A stretch of DNA of 64,000 nucleotides from Nemopilema nomurai (taxonomy: Eukaryota > Cnidaria > Scyphozoa > Rhizostomeae > Rhizostomatidae), in NCBI GenBank assembly GCA_003864495.1, contig ML133471.1, positions 1,584,001 to 1,648,000 on the forward strand. The letters run 5' to 3'. Under the pieces are notes generated by a model that was not told where the DNA came from, did not search any database, and saw only the letters and a program-made list of their open reading frames with translations. Positions within the stretch are counted from its first letter, which is position 1. Every line of letters begins with the position of its first letter. The position numbers and the translations under genes were made by a program. Positions 10,801 through 22,484 of this stretch are shown here, one piece after another.

Positions 10801-13443
10801 ACAGTCAATATTCTCAAGTAAGTTCATGTCTGAAAAGAAAAGTGGTTGGGAGTGCAATACATGCATGTTGTTCAACACAGATGACCAAACCGTTTGTAGG
10901 GCCTGCAACAGTAGCAAGCACGGCAAGAAAGAACCTGGAGACAAGCCCAAGAATACAAAAAAAGCTAGTCCAACGCCTCAAGAAAACGTTGCTTTCAATA
11001 GTGAAGGGGCTCAGAAGCTAAGAAACAAGTTTAAAGCACCCGAGGGCTCTTGGGAGTGCCCCCAGTGTATGGTCAGCAACAGTGCTGGGAGTGAATCTTG
11101 CATGGCGTGCTCTGCATCTAGAAGTACCAATGGGAGGGAGGATCAAAATGAGGCCCACAAGCCTGCCATGAACCGTTTGGTGTCAAAGTTTAAAGGAGAT
11201 GATGGGTCTTGGGAATGCCCAGTTTGTATGTTGAAGAATAAGCCGATAAGTCGAGTGTGTATTGCTTGCAAAGCGAAGAAGCCTATTGGCGAAGACACCA
11301 AGGAGAATTCAACCGCATTTGGAGGTGTATTGAAAGAAAAGTTTGCACCAAGGACAGGCTCTTGGGAATGCGGCACCTGCATGCTTAGAAATGACAGTGA
11401 CAAGGACGCTTGTATATCATGCAGTAGCGCCAAGCCAGGAACGAACTTGGGTGCAGCGCCACCAGACCCAGTCTCCTCGCTCAAAGCTAAATTTGCAGCG
11501 AAGGAGCCAACGTGGGAATGCGAGGCTTGTATGTTGCAAAACAAGATGGATGCATCCAGCTGTATCGCTTGCGCACAACCAAAGAAAGGCACATCTGCGC
11601 CTACGCAATCAACTGCCCCGTCATTTTCATTTGGGACTGCCTCCTCTAGTGGAACGGGCAGCATGGTAAAATTTGGTGCAAGTACGGACTCAAATAAAGG
11701 TCTTGCTTTCGGTGAAACCGGAACTGTTGGCTTTCGATTTGGAGAAAGCAGTGGTGCTGGAAGCGCAAGCTTTGGTGGAAAGGGATTCGCATTCAGTAAT
11801 AATGATGGGTTTTCGTTTGATAGCATTTTTAAAGGCTCTGCGAGCTCGCCGATCAAAGGAACTGATTCTTTAACCACAGCTTCAAACAGTGCTAATGGTT
11901 CAGGCAGCATTAATTTTGGTAGCTCAAAGGGATTCAGTTTTGGGGCGCCAAAAGTCGTCAAAGACAGTAGTGACACAAAGAATACTGGCAAATCCAAAAA
12001 GACTGAGGAGAACAATAATTGGTCTAGTGTTTCTCCAGGAAAATCGCTATTTACAACTTCTGGTGCAGCAAAGGAGCCTGAGATCAAGTCTACACTCGGT
12101 GCAAAGGACCCTGTGAAGGCATTTGGTGGAGTAAAGTCAATTGCAGATGCAGCTAAAGCAGGCCTTCTAAAGGTGCCGGGGGTTGGTGCTGATTCCCCAG
12201 ATCCTGCAAGCGCAGTGGCTGTGACAAAAGCTGAAGATTCGAAAGCTAAAGATTCGAACGCGCCCTTCGGCACATCCTGGAATGGACCAGTTTCTAATGA
12301 CACCGGCTCGAAGACGACAGATTTGTTTGGCAAAAGTTCACCCAAAAAGACTACCGGAGATGACGAGATGCAGCCAGTGGCAAATACAGATTCCAACCCA
12401 TTTGTATTCGGATCAGTACAGCAAAAGAACCAGAATGCGTCCGAAGCAACACCTGCCAGTGGTTTCAATTTCGCTGCGCAATTGTCAGCTAATGAACCAA
12501 AATCCGTTAGTAGCAGCTTCAGTTTTGGCTCAGGCAATCCTTCCATTTTCAATTCCGGGCCAGAGGCAGCTGGAGCTTTTCAGTCCAGTATACAGCTGGC
12601 GGGGAAGCCGACTGATTCGCTTAAGTCAAACAAGGTCGCAGACTCATTCGGAACGGGCGGCAAATTCAGTTTCGGGCAAAGTTCAGAGCAAAAGGCTGCA
12701 CCCTCTTTGGGACCTTGCCGGGCAGTTCAGAGAGCAAAATGACGTCACCTTTTCAGTTCAACACAAATGCGGTTAACCCGAAAATTCCGGTTCTTGGACA
12801 AAACTCAGTGGCAGATGCCCCGTTGGCATCGGGCCAAAACCCTTTCGGTAATAGCACTGCTCGCCCCGTCCTGACAACTAACGCAGAATCTTCGAAAGCA
12901 GAGTCTAAGCCGTTCGCGTTTTCAAGCAACCCGATGCCCTCGATGTTTCAAAACCCAAAAAAGAGTCTTGAAAATCCATTTGAGTCGGCTATTACAAACT
13001 TGTTTGACTTTGCTACAAACGCGAACAAGAGTGCTACTAACTCTTTCAGTTTTGGCAGTCAACAAGAACAGAATACAGGGGCCCAAGAGAATGTGAATCG
13101 AACTGTAAATTCAATTGGGAACTCGATATCATTTCCTAACACGACTTCGAACTCGACAGAGGCTAAACCTTTCAGCTTTTCCGGTTTAAGTGGAGGAAGC
13201 CGAGACAGTTCACAAAGCAGCAACATGTTCGCGTCGAGTGCGCCAGCAGGAAGTGGCCCAACTGCAGGAAGTGTGCCAGCAGGAAATGTGCCAACTGCAG
13301 GCTTCAACTTCGGCAGTTCCGCTGGCTTCAGTTTTGGTGCAAACAGCAATGCGAATGCCATTCCCTCGTTCTCTGTCGGGGCGGGGTTGACACCACCAGC
13401 CAATCGCCCCATTCACAGAGCCGTGCGAAGATCGCGAAAATGA
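4833..13443 (+). CDS. NUP153: Nucleoporin NUP153 (three exons; apparent 1-base frameshift near 12,706)
   Basis: Phase-consistent exons are 4833-4976 (48 codons), 8813-8884 (24 codons) and 9287-13443. The N-terminus has GKIR and a basic patch, then GFLGKVASYVVPQWISSWFS, matching the NUP153 N-terminal region that targets the pore and nuclear envelope. Exon 3 encodes an acidic then Ser-rich segment, five RanBP2-type zinc fingers (W-E-C-x2-C-x10-C-x2-C) and a long FG-repeat domain with many SFSFG, FGS and FSFG motifs. It ends in a basic tail. In vertebrates NUP153 sits in the nuclear basket, binds Ran through the zinc fingers and importins through the FG region. The frame changes around 12,700-12,710; adding one T to the TTT run there would give SFG and join both frames, for a protein of about 1,450 residues. 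A polyadenylation signal AATAAA is at 13,712-13,717. Confidence 0.88.
4977..8812 (+). other. NUP153: NUP153 intron 1 (about 3.8 kb)
   Basis: The donor is AAG|GTTTGT at 4977 and the acceptor TTTTGTAG|G before 8813, keeping phase 0. The interior is AT-rich. No gene, recognisable transposon or tandem array was found in it. Confidence 0.7.
10841..11580 (+). other. NUP153: Five RanBP2-type zinc fingers in NUP153
   Basis: Five modules begin at about 10,841, 11,044, 11,203, 11,356 and 11,512, i.e. residues about 590, 658, 711, 762 and 814 of the model. Each has W-E-C-x2-C-M, a central N and C-x2-C, the zinc ribbon that binds Ran in NUP153 and RANBP2. They are spaced roughly 50-70 residues apart by linkers, several of which contain a KFK/KFA-type motif. 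Human NUP153 has four such fingers. Confidence 0.9.
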
Positions 13444-14060
13444 GTGCAGTGCATGTGCATCCGATCTCATCCGACGTCTGACGCATCCGACAGCAACGAC
13501 AGACAGATGACCCGACTCAGTCGCACAGTGGGCAATTGACAGTTGCGTTTTCTGTCAGAAGCCATGTCCGCCCGAAGTGGGTCCGACAGCAGCTGGTACC
13601 GACACTGCAATACGCGCAACCAAGATGACAGACAGACTGAGAATAGACGCCTTACTTGTCAGTCGACAGTGGACAGTCCTATCTCGGTGGCCCAAGGCTA
13701 ACGATGGCGACAATAAACCAGAGGTAAAACCCGGCGAGGCAACATTTGTTAACTTAGCTGTTAATATGTATGGCCCTTTTCTTGCTCCCTCCTATTTATT
13801 TATTTCCTCCGCTCATTTTCAAAAGAAGCGTGTTGTGGGCGGTGATTAATTTTAAACTTCCCACTTCGTAGATCTTTTAATTCTTTGTTTAATTTTGTAG
13901 TGAAATTAACTCGTACTTTTTGGAACGCGAAACTACCAAACAGAGCGCAATCGAATTTCCGTCCCCCTCCCCCCTCAACCATTCAAAGTCCTTCAACCCT
14001 TCAAGTCAATGCCCATACAGGGGAATACTTTATAAAACTAAAATTATATGCATGAATCGT
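13444..14060 (+). other. NUP153 3' flank
   Basis: Probable 3'UTR up to the AATAAA at 13,712, followed by AT-rich intergenic DNA with a C-rich run near 13,960-13,976. No gene was seen. Confidence 0.4.
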
Positions 14061-14555
14061 TACCCGCATATTTTAGCAAAAATAGTCTTATATGTTTTCA
14101 TGCCGGCACAAGGTTGTTTTAATGTGTACTTTGATCCGTAAGTAGCGAATATCGGACGACCAGCAGTCACTTGAGAACCTGAAGCGGTTCTATTCGTGGT
14201 AAACAACTCGTGTAAGCGCCCTTGTGCATTTTCTGAGACAGGAATGAATCGGTGCATAAGGACCCGCAAAAATGAAGAATGACCTTCAGCTGCTTTCAAA
14301 GTGAAAAGTTCATAGAACAAATTTGCTGTGATGGCACTATCCCCTGCGTCAGTATTTGAGTTTCTCTCCAGAGGGGGCTATCATTGTCTACCACCAAAGG
14401 AAGTTCTTCGTCATTTTTGTTTTGATCCAAAATGCGATCGTGACAACCAAGCCCACACGCGTCAGCTTTCGCTCGTCGATTTTTAGAGTAGTACTTAGCG
14501 GTCAACACGCGATTCCCTCTGTGGTGTGAACCTGCAATTCAGTACTGTTTTCACC
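14061..14555 (-). CDS. Unassigned minus-strand open stretches
   Basis: Two overlapping minus-strand ORF pieces (14,508-14,296 and 14,320-14,060). The upstream one could start at an acceptor-like TTGCAG before about 14,554, giving an open stretch with ADACGLGCHDRILDQN and LPLVVDNDSPLWRE. I do not recognise a domain. They may be exons of a minus-strand gene, or chance ORFs. Confidence 0.2.
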
Positions 14556-15003
14556 GGCCTACCAACCCAAACGTTGCCAATTAGATAAACAACTTCTTTG
14601 ATAATCTTGAGTTGATGTCCCAGTTTTCCCCTTGAACCTTCTAGCTCCAAGATACGCCACAATCTCGTATTTTCAACTCATGAATGGCCGTTTTCATGAT
14701 ATCCATTTGTGTGAAGATAATATTTGTAGACTAAGCCTTCTTATTGCCTTTAATTTGAGCATAGAGAAAATTAGGGCCTAGAATTTATTGTTTTACGAAT
14801 GTTGAACGCCTTGGTAAATACACAGAACAGAACAAAGAAGATATTTTCACAGACATTTGAAACAAACGCTTTAGTTATCCTAAATTTGTCTCCTCAATTT
14901 TTTGTATCCTTTATGTTAGGCATAATTCAGTGCATAAAGTTGCGACCCTCGTTGATATGATAAATGTATAAATATTGATGTCTGGACAACTTTTTATGCT
15001 CTT

Positions 15004-15789
15004 TTATCCTATTACGGCGTACTTGCAATGTTTTCTGTAGTCAGTTGTTATTGCCAACGTTTTAGGATCTTCGTTGTGTCCAAATGAGTTGTTGGGAAAC
15101 CAACACATAGTTGTTCGTTCTCCGTTGATCAATGCGAGAATCAACAGCAAATTGGCTGCGGATAGCTCTAGTTCTGAATGTTTGAACTGGTTCGGAGCAT
15201 TGGCAACTACGTTGTGACAATTTTTACTATCATTGAGGTCAATGAGAAAGAGCGCATGCAGCACGCATTCTAAAATGGGTAGACTCTCGATGACAGTGGA
15301 AAGTGAACAACCAAGAGCAACTTTTGCGTGTAAACGTCGCCTTTACTTCGAGTTAAACCTATCCACCTTGAACTATCTTGAACCAATGCCTTTCTATAAG
15401 CATGCACATTTTTTAGAATAGGCGTAAGTGTGCTTATGGCGATGACGAAGACAGGCTCGAAACATTCTTAATTTATGCTTATTTTCCGTAAAAAAAGAGA
15501 TCAAACTTTTTTATTGTAGATTATAGTTTTCGGATGAGAAAAGATTAAACATTTTAATTCGAATTTTAAAGACCTTGTGTACATGTTTCTTTGAATCTTT
15601 TGCACGGAATGAACACACTTCGTAATTGTTTGTGCTTTTCAAAGCCTTTGGTCCCAAAACAGACACCAGGGCAAGTAAAAACAGACACGACAAAAATAAA
15701 AACCAAGGTTTAGCTTGCATATGCTTAATAAAATGTCCCAGCTGAGCCTGAATACGCTTGTAAGCGTTGTGCTTATAAAAATCGTGCAT
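15004..15789 (-). CDS. Hypothetical type II membrane protein exons
   Basis: A candidate first exon runs 15,789-15,574 (72 codons). It has a short basic N-terminal tail and one strong hydrophobic anchor (WFLFLSCLFLLALVSVLG), then a donor CACAAG|GTCTTT. This is the layout of a Golgi-type signal anchor. A second open stretch, about 15,355-15,004, contains ILECVLHALFLIDLNDSKNC and ERTTMCWFPNNSF, but no acceptor that I can see joins it in phase. No family is recognised. The two parts may not belong together. Confidence 0.25.
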
Positions 15790-16980
15790 AATACTTCAGC
15801 TAAACATCTTTGGAATGTACTTCCATCAGTCTACTACAGCAGCCCATCTTAGAAGACCCAAACTAGTATTTCGACCCAAACAAGCCGCGGTAGCTTTCTT
15901 CGCTAAACAACACAATATTGCGCCTATTCGTGACAATACATCTAAATCACTGATTCTTCTGATGAATTACTGATAAACTACTGGTTTTTTATCTTTGATA
16001 TTTTATTAATGAAATTTCTAACTTGCAGTCATCCACAACCAATCTGAACATGTATCTAGCTGCATTTGAAACAAGCACCCCATAACCTTCTCAACATTTT
16101 GCATTTGAAACAACAACGAGTTCATTTCAACTTGTTCCACTTTTCTTGCGAAGACAGCTGATGCTCTAGAATAAATGAAATGAGGCTGAAGTCTGGAACG
16201 ATAAAACTGTACAATAATGACATCAATTATATGTTCATACTTACACTGGTACTTTTTTGATTAAAGTCAGTAACAACTCTTACGAATATATGTATAGTGT
16301 GTGTATATCTATTTTGCGCCTCCGATCCCCACACACACATATATATATATATATTTATATATCGTGAACATGCTCCTGAAGAGTGAGTTACGAAACAGGC
16401 TTATAGAGATAAACCATGTAGTCTTATTTTCTTCAACTCTATGATTTATCACGCTCTACGTGCTAACGTATTGAGCACTGTGTTACGGAAGTATCAAAAG
16501 ACAAATTTCTATATCATGAACACATTTAAATACATCATAAAAGATTTAATGTTTTTTATCCTAAGGTAAATTTATAGCTTGTGTTAGGTAATAATAATAA
16601 TTTAAGAATAACCTAAGGCTCAAAATCGAAAATTTTTAAAAATATTGGGGCTGGACAAAAAATCAGGTATTCTTATAAAAAAGTGTTTATTTGCAGTCAA
16701 TCGTGTAATCACAATGCCATCAGTGGTGAGGAAGCCGTTTGAAGGATAAGGGGCTGGACACCGAGGTGGAGTGGGGGTTCCGTTTTGCTGCTCTTCAAAC
16801 AACGTTCTGCCCCGAGCAAACGTAGCACAGCAGATCATTTCCAAAGGTATCACCATTGAAAGGCCATTTATGGTTCCAAAACCTTACAATGAGCGAAGTT
16901 GTTTTGAGACGTAGACTTCGTTACAGCATGTCAGGGTGCTCTGTGAGCTAACAGTGGACTGGTCTAGACGACTTAGCTCA
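15790..16980. other. AT-rich intergenic stretch with TA/CA microsatellite
   Basis: No convincing gene. A short CA/TA microsatellite lies near 16,330-16,362. A 78-codon minus ORF at 16,856-16,620 has no recognisable domain and is left unassigned. Confidence 0.3.
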
Positions 16981-16984
16981 GTCA

Positions 16985-17460
16985 TGGCAAGGGGCGGATC
17001 CAGAGAAAGTTTGAAGGGGGCAGTACATAATAAGGATGCCAACAATTTTCAGAAATTGATGACGGGTGTAGACTTAACACACCAATTTCCGAACCTTACT
17101 CCTGATGAAAAGGCTTTAAAGAAAGGTATTCAAAATTAAGCGCATGAAAGCATATAGTCTGCTGTATAGTCTGAACATAACTAAAAGTCTTCAAATTTTC
17201 CCCTTTAATCTGAAAATTTGCATGCTGAAAATTTATCTTCGATTTTTCTTGACATTGTCCTAAAGCCTCTTTTTCTATTCTCTGTTCAATCTTTGTGGCC
17301 CGAGCTGAGATTTCTCATTGATCTTTAAGGCTTTTTACACTCCTAGAGAAGTCTCTTCATAATGGACACACAATTTCCAAAAAGGGGCGCCAAACCAGCT
17401 TCAAATCCGTGAAAAGATGGCAAATATCCCCAAAGTGCCCCTTAAATCTGCCACTGGTCA
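16985..17460. mobile_element. Possible non-autonomous DNA transposon (MITE-like)
   Basis: The left edge reads GGGGCGGATCCAG. Near 17,430-17,460 there is a degenerate inverted counterpart (CCCTTAAATCTGCCACTGG). Paired 'GGCGGATCC'-type ends are common in small invertebrate repeat families. The match is imperfect and no target duplication was defined, so this is tentative. Confidence 0.3.
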
Positions 17461-17890
17461 CGGCTTTCAAACGTTTAACATTTATTCGAATGTATGCGCA
17501 GTCCATGAATGAACTTCGTGAAGAATGCTAGAGCTACTGATTTCAGTTTAGTGAGATTTCAAATCACACTGTCAATGCGTGTTGCTTTTTATAGCCACTC
17601 TGGTGCTTTTCGGACGTGGCCAGATCAATGTCTAAACAAGCATTTAGGCTCTTTTGGTGCTTGGGTTGTTGGTGATTTCTATTATTGAGAGCTATAATAT
17701 AATGATGAATAGTGAATTGCCAAGTCGATGTTTTCAAGGTCCTGAGAACTGCTCCACGTGGCAAAAAGATAATCAAAAAATTGCATGCTTAATACTGTTG
17801 CGACTTTTCAGCATGCCTTAGGCAGGAACTCTTTAATTCTACAAGTTATTTATCGTTCAGAATAGCAACTATTATAGTTATGCTGATACA

Positions 17891-19063
17891 TTAACACTCA
17901 AATTCAATAATGTCAGCAATCTGAATTAAAAAGGAGTCGATTGGTAGATGTTCCTTTTCTCTCAGTTGTACATTAACAACATTTGATGCCCAGCCTCTCC
18001 ATTCAAGGTTCAATGTGTTTAATAAAGTGAAAGAGGTTTGAAGAAAGTCTAGCTTTGGGGAAGAGTCCAACACGCCATACCAAAAATGGTGAAGGGTTTT
18101 CCATTTGTGAGGCTGCATATGTTGTTTTGCAAATTTAAAATTATGAGGCTGCAGCTTTTTAGGTACACGTTAGAGCATTTCCCTCATTTTCCTAATGCGA
18201 TCCTCTTTCAAGGCCATTCGTTTGTCCACCCTACTAATTTATTTCACTCGTTTTCAACCTCTCATAAAACGAAGGTTTACCGAAAATTTCGCCCTTTTCT
18301 GCACTCTCCAGCCAAGGATAGGATATCTAGTAAGTTGTTCTCAAAGGGGCGTTGAGGGATGTCACTTTCCTCGTCTCGATCATGGACATGGCTTGATCAA
18401 AATAGGTTCAATGTTATAAAACTGTGAAATCTTTCTAATGTTTAATACATTAAAAAATCAGACACAAGGTTGTCACGAAAATATAAATTGTTTCATTCAG
18501 TATATTCTGATGAAATCTTTATATAACCCAGGAGTCCCAGGAAACGTTGCTTCCTTTGATATTAATTTTTAATCTACTATTCACCACATGCACGGCGCTT
18601 TTCCAGGCCATCCTAAATTCAACCCTTTTCATTGTTCTGTTCAGAGACAGACAATCATAGAATATTTACTTCATTTCTATGATATATTACTAGAATCTAG
18701 AATCAGGATACTTCTTGATACATTCCTCACCAATTCTGGCTTGAATCCATTCACGAATTCCCAGGCCTTAATGTTGTTTTTAAGACCATTGATTGTGGAC
18801 GCCGTCGATTTCCCTATAAGACGACAGGTAATCTGGGAACCAGTGACGAAGTAATTGATCCAATGACAGGCGCGTTTCCTAAGACAAAGGTCCCGGCATT
18901 GGAGCGGTGTGTGTAAAACTCTTGTTTCTAGCTCATGGTGTCCGTTCGGCGCATGTACCAGGTTCTGCACGTCGTAGCTTGCTTCTGGATCACACCTGGG
19001 ATTGCTGTTAAATGTGCTCACCATCACAACTACGCTTGCCACGATCACCAGAACCCCCTCCAT
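17891..19063 (-). CDS. Secreted PAN/apple-domain protein (partial model)
   Basis: The first exon, 19,063-18,731, encodes 111 residues: a signal peptide (MEGVLVIVASVVVMVSTF) followed by a PAN/apple-like module with Cys residues in the pattern C-RDLC-LRKRACHWINY and a later C-RLIG. It stops at a strong donor, GAATTG|GTGAGG, in phase 0. PAN modules are extracellular protein- or carbohydrate-binding domains. A possible second exon at 18,112-17,891 follows an ATGCAG acceptor in the same phase and ends at a stop, but I do not recognise its sequence. The first exon is well supported; the gene's end is not. Confidence 0.5.
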
Positions 19064-19832
19064 TCCTACTGATACCCCCTATTTGCGTCAGCTTGGTCCA
19101 CTGGTCAAAGGGAAATTGGCGTGTGGCAGCTACAGCGTTCGACTAATAGCAAAACGCTTCTACCTAGCAATGTCAAATGATGTGACCCCGTCACTTGAAC
19201 AATATTAGCTATCCCTTGCTACACTTTGGGTAGCATCTGTTTATTGGAAGTCTGTTTTGTTTATGTTGCATTTCCATCAATTCTATCAGTTAACGATCAT
19301 TTGCAGGTGGTAAGATAATTCTATTTGCAAAAAATGTTCATGAAGTAATTGCTTTGGATCTTAATATCTAGAACTTTTTTGAAAGGAATGAAACTGGTAG
19401 AATCTCATTGTGAAGAGAGAGAAGGGAACGTTGTACTAAAAAGGTATCGTTTGGACTCACCAATTTACTTCCACTTGGTCCTGAATGCGAATTGTCTATG
19501 CAGGTGTGAGGAATCAGATCAAGAATAAGGTAAACACGCCCGATTATAGCAATCTTGGCCACAATGCCCTACCATCTAGTGTCGTATCAGGCTGCGTTTC
19601 TGCTCGTTCACACACGCCGGTTGTTATTGGCAAAAGCTTTCCAAAAAGTGCACAAAAGAGCACGAAATGGCGACGATGATAAACAAGATGTCAGATGGCA
19701 AAAAGAGCAATGGAGATGAAAGTTTTAGATGGTCAGGTAGCAATGTGATTGCAGTGCACATGTCTGCCTTTGCGTAACTTCATGTAAAATTACACGAAAT
19801 AAGTCCACAAAATGGAACGCCACGGTCATAAA

Positions 19833-19946
19833 GAGTGTTCACACGAGAACTAAATCGTTTCGTTCCATTATTCGAAACACTTTTCAAAGTGGTCTTTTTT
19901 CGGAACGGAACGGAACGCTTTTTATCATTCTTGTGTGAACACTTGT
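19833..19946. mobile_element. Short MITE with terminal inverted repeats
   Basis: About 115 bases flanked by AGTGTTCACACGAGAAC on the left and its near-perfect inverse (CATTCTTGTGTGAACACT) on the right. Inside are inverted GGAACGGAACG/CGTTCC blocks. The size and ends fit a small non-autonomous DNA transposon, possibly hAT-like. No target-site duplication was confirmed. Confidence 0.45.
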
Positions 19947-20373
19947 ATAAATGATTTGTTTCTGGGCCAGTCCACATCGTTCCATTCCGTTCTATCCTCA
20001 TGCGAACAGGGCCTAGTAGGGAAGTTCTTCTTGAGTCTTGAAGCAGAAAACGTAACATAAAGCAAAGAAGCTTCAGATGAGAAGATTCTATTCAGATACT
20101 GATCGCTTAAATTACTGATCGGACGATAAAATTAAGTTTCTTTTACATTAATCAACAGATTTACGACGAACTTTGTTGTTTCTCAGCTTTCGTGCCAAAT
20201 GCTGTCTCTATACACTGCATGTCCTTTGGCCTCAGACACTGCTACTTTGAATCCAATCTACAACTGTCTTTTTTTAATACCATAAACAGTGGATAACCCA
20301 TGAGACCTTTCCAATTGCCCTCCTGAGTAAAATTTTCAATTGCGATAATTTTGGGGATAGTCTCGCTCCCGTG

Positions 20374-21152
20374 TCACTTTGCTTTACAAGGCTGCAACGA
20401 GAAGACACAATTGTAAGAGCATTGAAAATCCCAATCCTAATAGACCTGTTTACAAATCGGGTGATCGTTACTTTTAAGAAGACGAATAGATTGGTGAATA
20501 AAATTGGTGAATAAAAAGCAGTTGTGGATGCCTTGAGTTCTAAATTTAGTCTAACCAATAGTTCTAGTTTTGTTCAAAATGTGTCTTCTTGCCTTAACCA
20601 GCCAACGATTATAATGTGCTATTAATATTTTAACTTGTTTTGACACTGTGTTTTTGACCTTACTTTTGCCTAGCTGATACAAAATCGTTGGTGTGGAAGG
20701 TATTTGATATTTCACTAATGTTTACCGTAATGTTACCGGACAGTAATGTTTACCTTGGTCTGCATGTTCCTTTTGATATCGATCTGCGTGGATGCACCCA
20801 CAACCTGGCTCGATTTCCTGGGGCTGTCACTCGTGAACAAGCACTGACTATCCAACAAACAGGTGGTCGGCAGCCTCAACAGTTGGCAACTTTGCGATTT
20901 CTGGTCGTAATTAACAGACCAACATTCTGGGTTTCTGTAGCAATGATCCAGACAGTGCAATTCTTTTAAAGTCTTGATCTCCTCAATGATAAAGGCTTCG
21001 CATTTGCTGTTTGCAACTGATTTGAAGATAGCCAACAAAGCTTCTCCTTTTAGAAATCTTTCAATGTCACACTTAAATACTTTAGAGCAATCTATGGTTA
21101 AAATATAAAGAATAAAAAATGCTGACAGTCGAATTAGACCAGATGATGTCAT
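20374..21152 (-). CDS. Secreted PAN/apple-domain protein (second copy type)
   Basis: The first exon, 21,152-20,754 (133 codons from the first true ATG), encodes a signal peptide (GLIRLSAFFILYILTIDCS) and a PAN-like module with LHCLDHCYRNPECWSVNYD and a nearby SCQLL. It ends at the strong donor ACCAAG|GTAAAC in phase 0. An acceptor CGTTGCAG before 20,391 would add a very short terminal exon encoding PCKAK and a stop, giving a protein of about 138 residues. The terminal exon is speculative. The overall layout matches the PAN gene at 19.06 kb on the same strand, so they may be members of one local family. Confidence 0.5.
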
Positions 21153-21159
21153 TGCCAAT

Positions 21160-22470
21160 GTCCCTTGTGGTAGAGAGAAAATCAGAAACGTTTACTAAAG
21201 AGTCGATTAATAGCTCTCTGCTCACAGAGTTTTAAGTAACAAGCTGTTTGCTTAAAATGTTGCCTATATCAATTACGCCTCATTTATTAGAAAATGGTCC
21301 AGGGGGTACACATGAACCAGGGTCTGCTTGCTTCACAATTGGCTGGGATGTCTTTTGTTAGGCCCGGCATGCCTTTCAGCATCGCAAAATGAAGAAGCTG
21401 CTAAAAACGAACAAACAATCAAGCAACCTTTCTCGTGGTTGCGAGTTTTCTTGCTTTTTATAAACATATAAGCTGCCTTGTCCTCCGGGCAGGAAAGTGA
21501 GCCAAGATACTAAATTATCTTAATAAAGAGAAAAACAGGCCACTAGGACGAAGTACAAAACAAAAATTATTTCTCTTCATGGAAAAGAGGAAAGGGCTTA
21601 TTGAATTCTATTTGTAAAAGGGTAAGATGGGTAAACACATCGTAGAGACAGGACCAGCTTGCCGTGAATTTAATGAATTTGATTTACAGTTTAATTCCAT
21701 AAAAATTTATTTTTTCTCATAGACCATTTTGCCCTGCTTGATCCCTTTAACTCGTTCTCTTTAACATTGGAACATTGTATGCAGTGTACAAGGCAGATTA
21801 AAAACAATCCTTTAACAGAATTCGATAATGACGTCATTATAGCTTGTCTTGGTAGAAATGTTCAAAATTCTTCGCTGTGTTTGTGTAACATAGCTCCTGT
21901 TGCTCCTGTTGCTCGTGGTTGACAACGAACACGCAGCTGAACAAGCAACCTCTCAACTTCTTTGTCAAGCTGAGAAAATGTTTGGATTTCCGCCACTTGT
22001 GAAATGCATCGTGCAAAGTTGACGGGGTGGACGTCATTCTGTATTGGAAATCTATTTGCAATCACCTTAAAAACACCAGTTCAAACGTCAGAACCCGCCC
22101 GTCTGTTTCGGACATTCACAACAGCAGCAACCTGTTCTTCTTATCTACTGTCACTACATGGCACACATACATGCCGCTGGTAACATCGAATCATTAACAG
22201 TATAACTTGGTGCAAACATCTAAGCTCTGTTATTACATATTGACATACACAACACTTCTTCTAACCTTGAATTCAAACTAATATTTACGCTTTAGAGACG
22301 ATATGTCTTAAAGTTATGACTCGAAAAAAGGATTAACTCTTCAGATACCGTCTGAAACCGCTTTCAGCAGCCCTTATGCCTGAACTTTGCCTAGCAAAGG
22401 ATGCTTTTGTTGTGTTTACCCGTTTGTTGCGTTTTGCTTTCATGCAGGTGACACTCCTATAGCCTCCTGA
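21160..22470. other. Intergenic stretch without recognisable gene
   Basis: AT-rich sequence upstream of the second PAN gene. Two overlapping minus ORFs at 21,837-22,065 have no domain and contain a small CTGTTGCTC repeat. Nothing else was identified. Confidence 0.35.
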
Positions 22471-22484
22471 ACAACGTACAAAGA

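Noticed and set aside
11143..12552. 469-codon minus-strand ORF
   Set aside because: It is antisense to the NUP153 FG-repeat exon. Its openness follows from the biased codon use of the repeats, and it has no domain of its own.
12587..12670. Possible 84-base intron that might explain the NUP153 frame change
   Set aside because: The segment itself encodes FG-type protein sequence (KFSFG), and its length would not correct the frame. A one-base indel is simpler.
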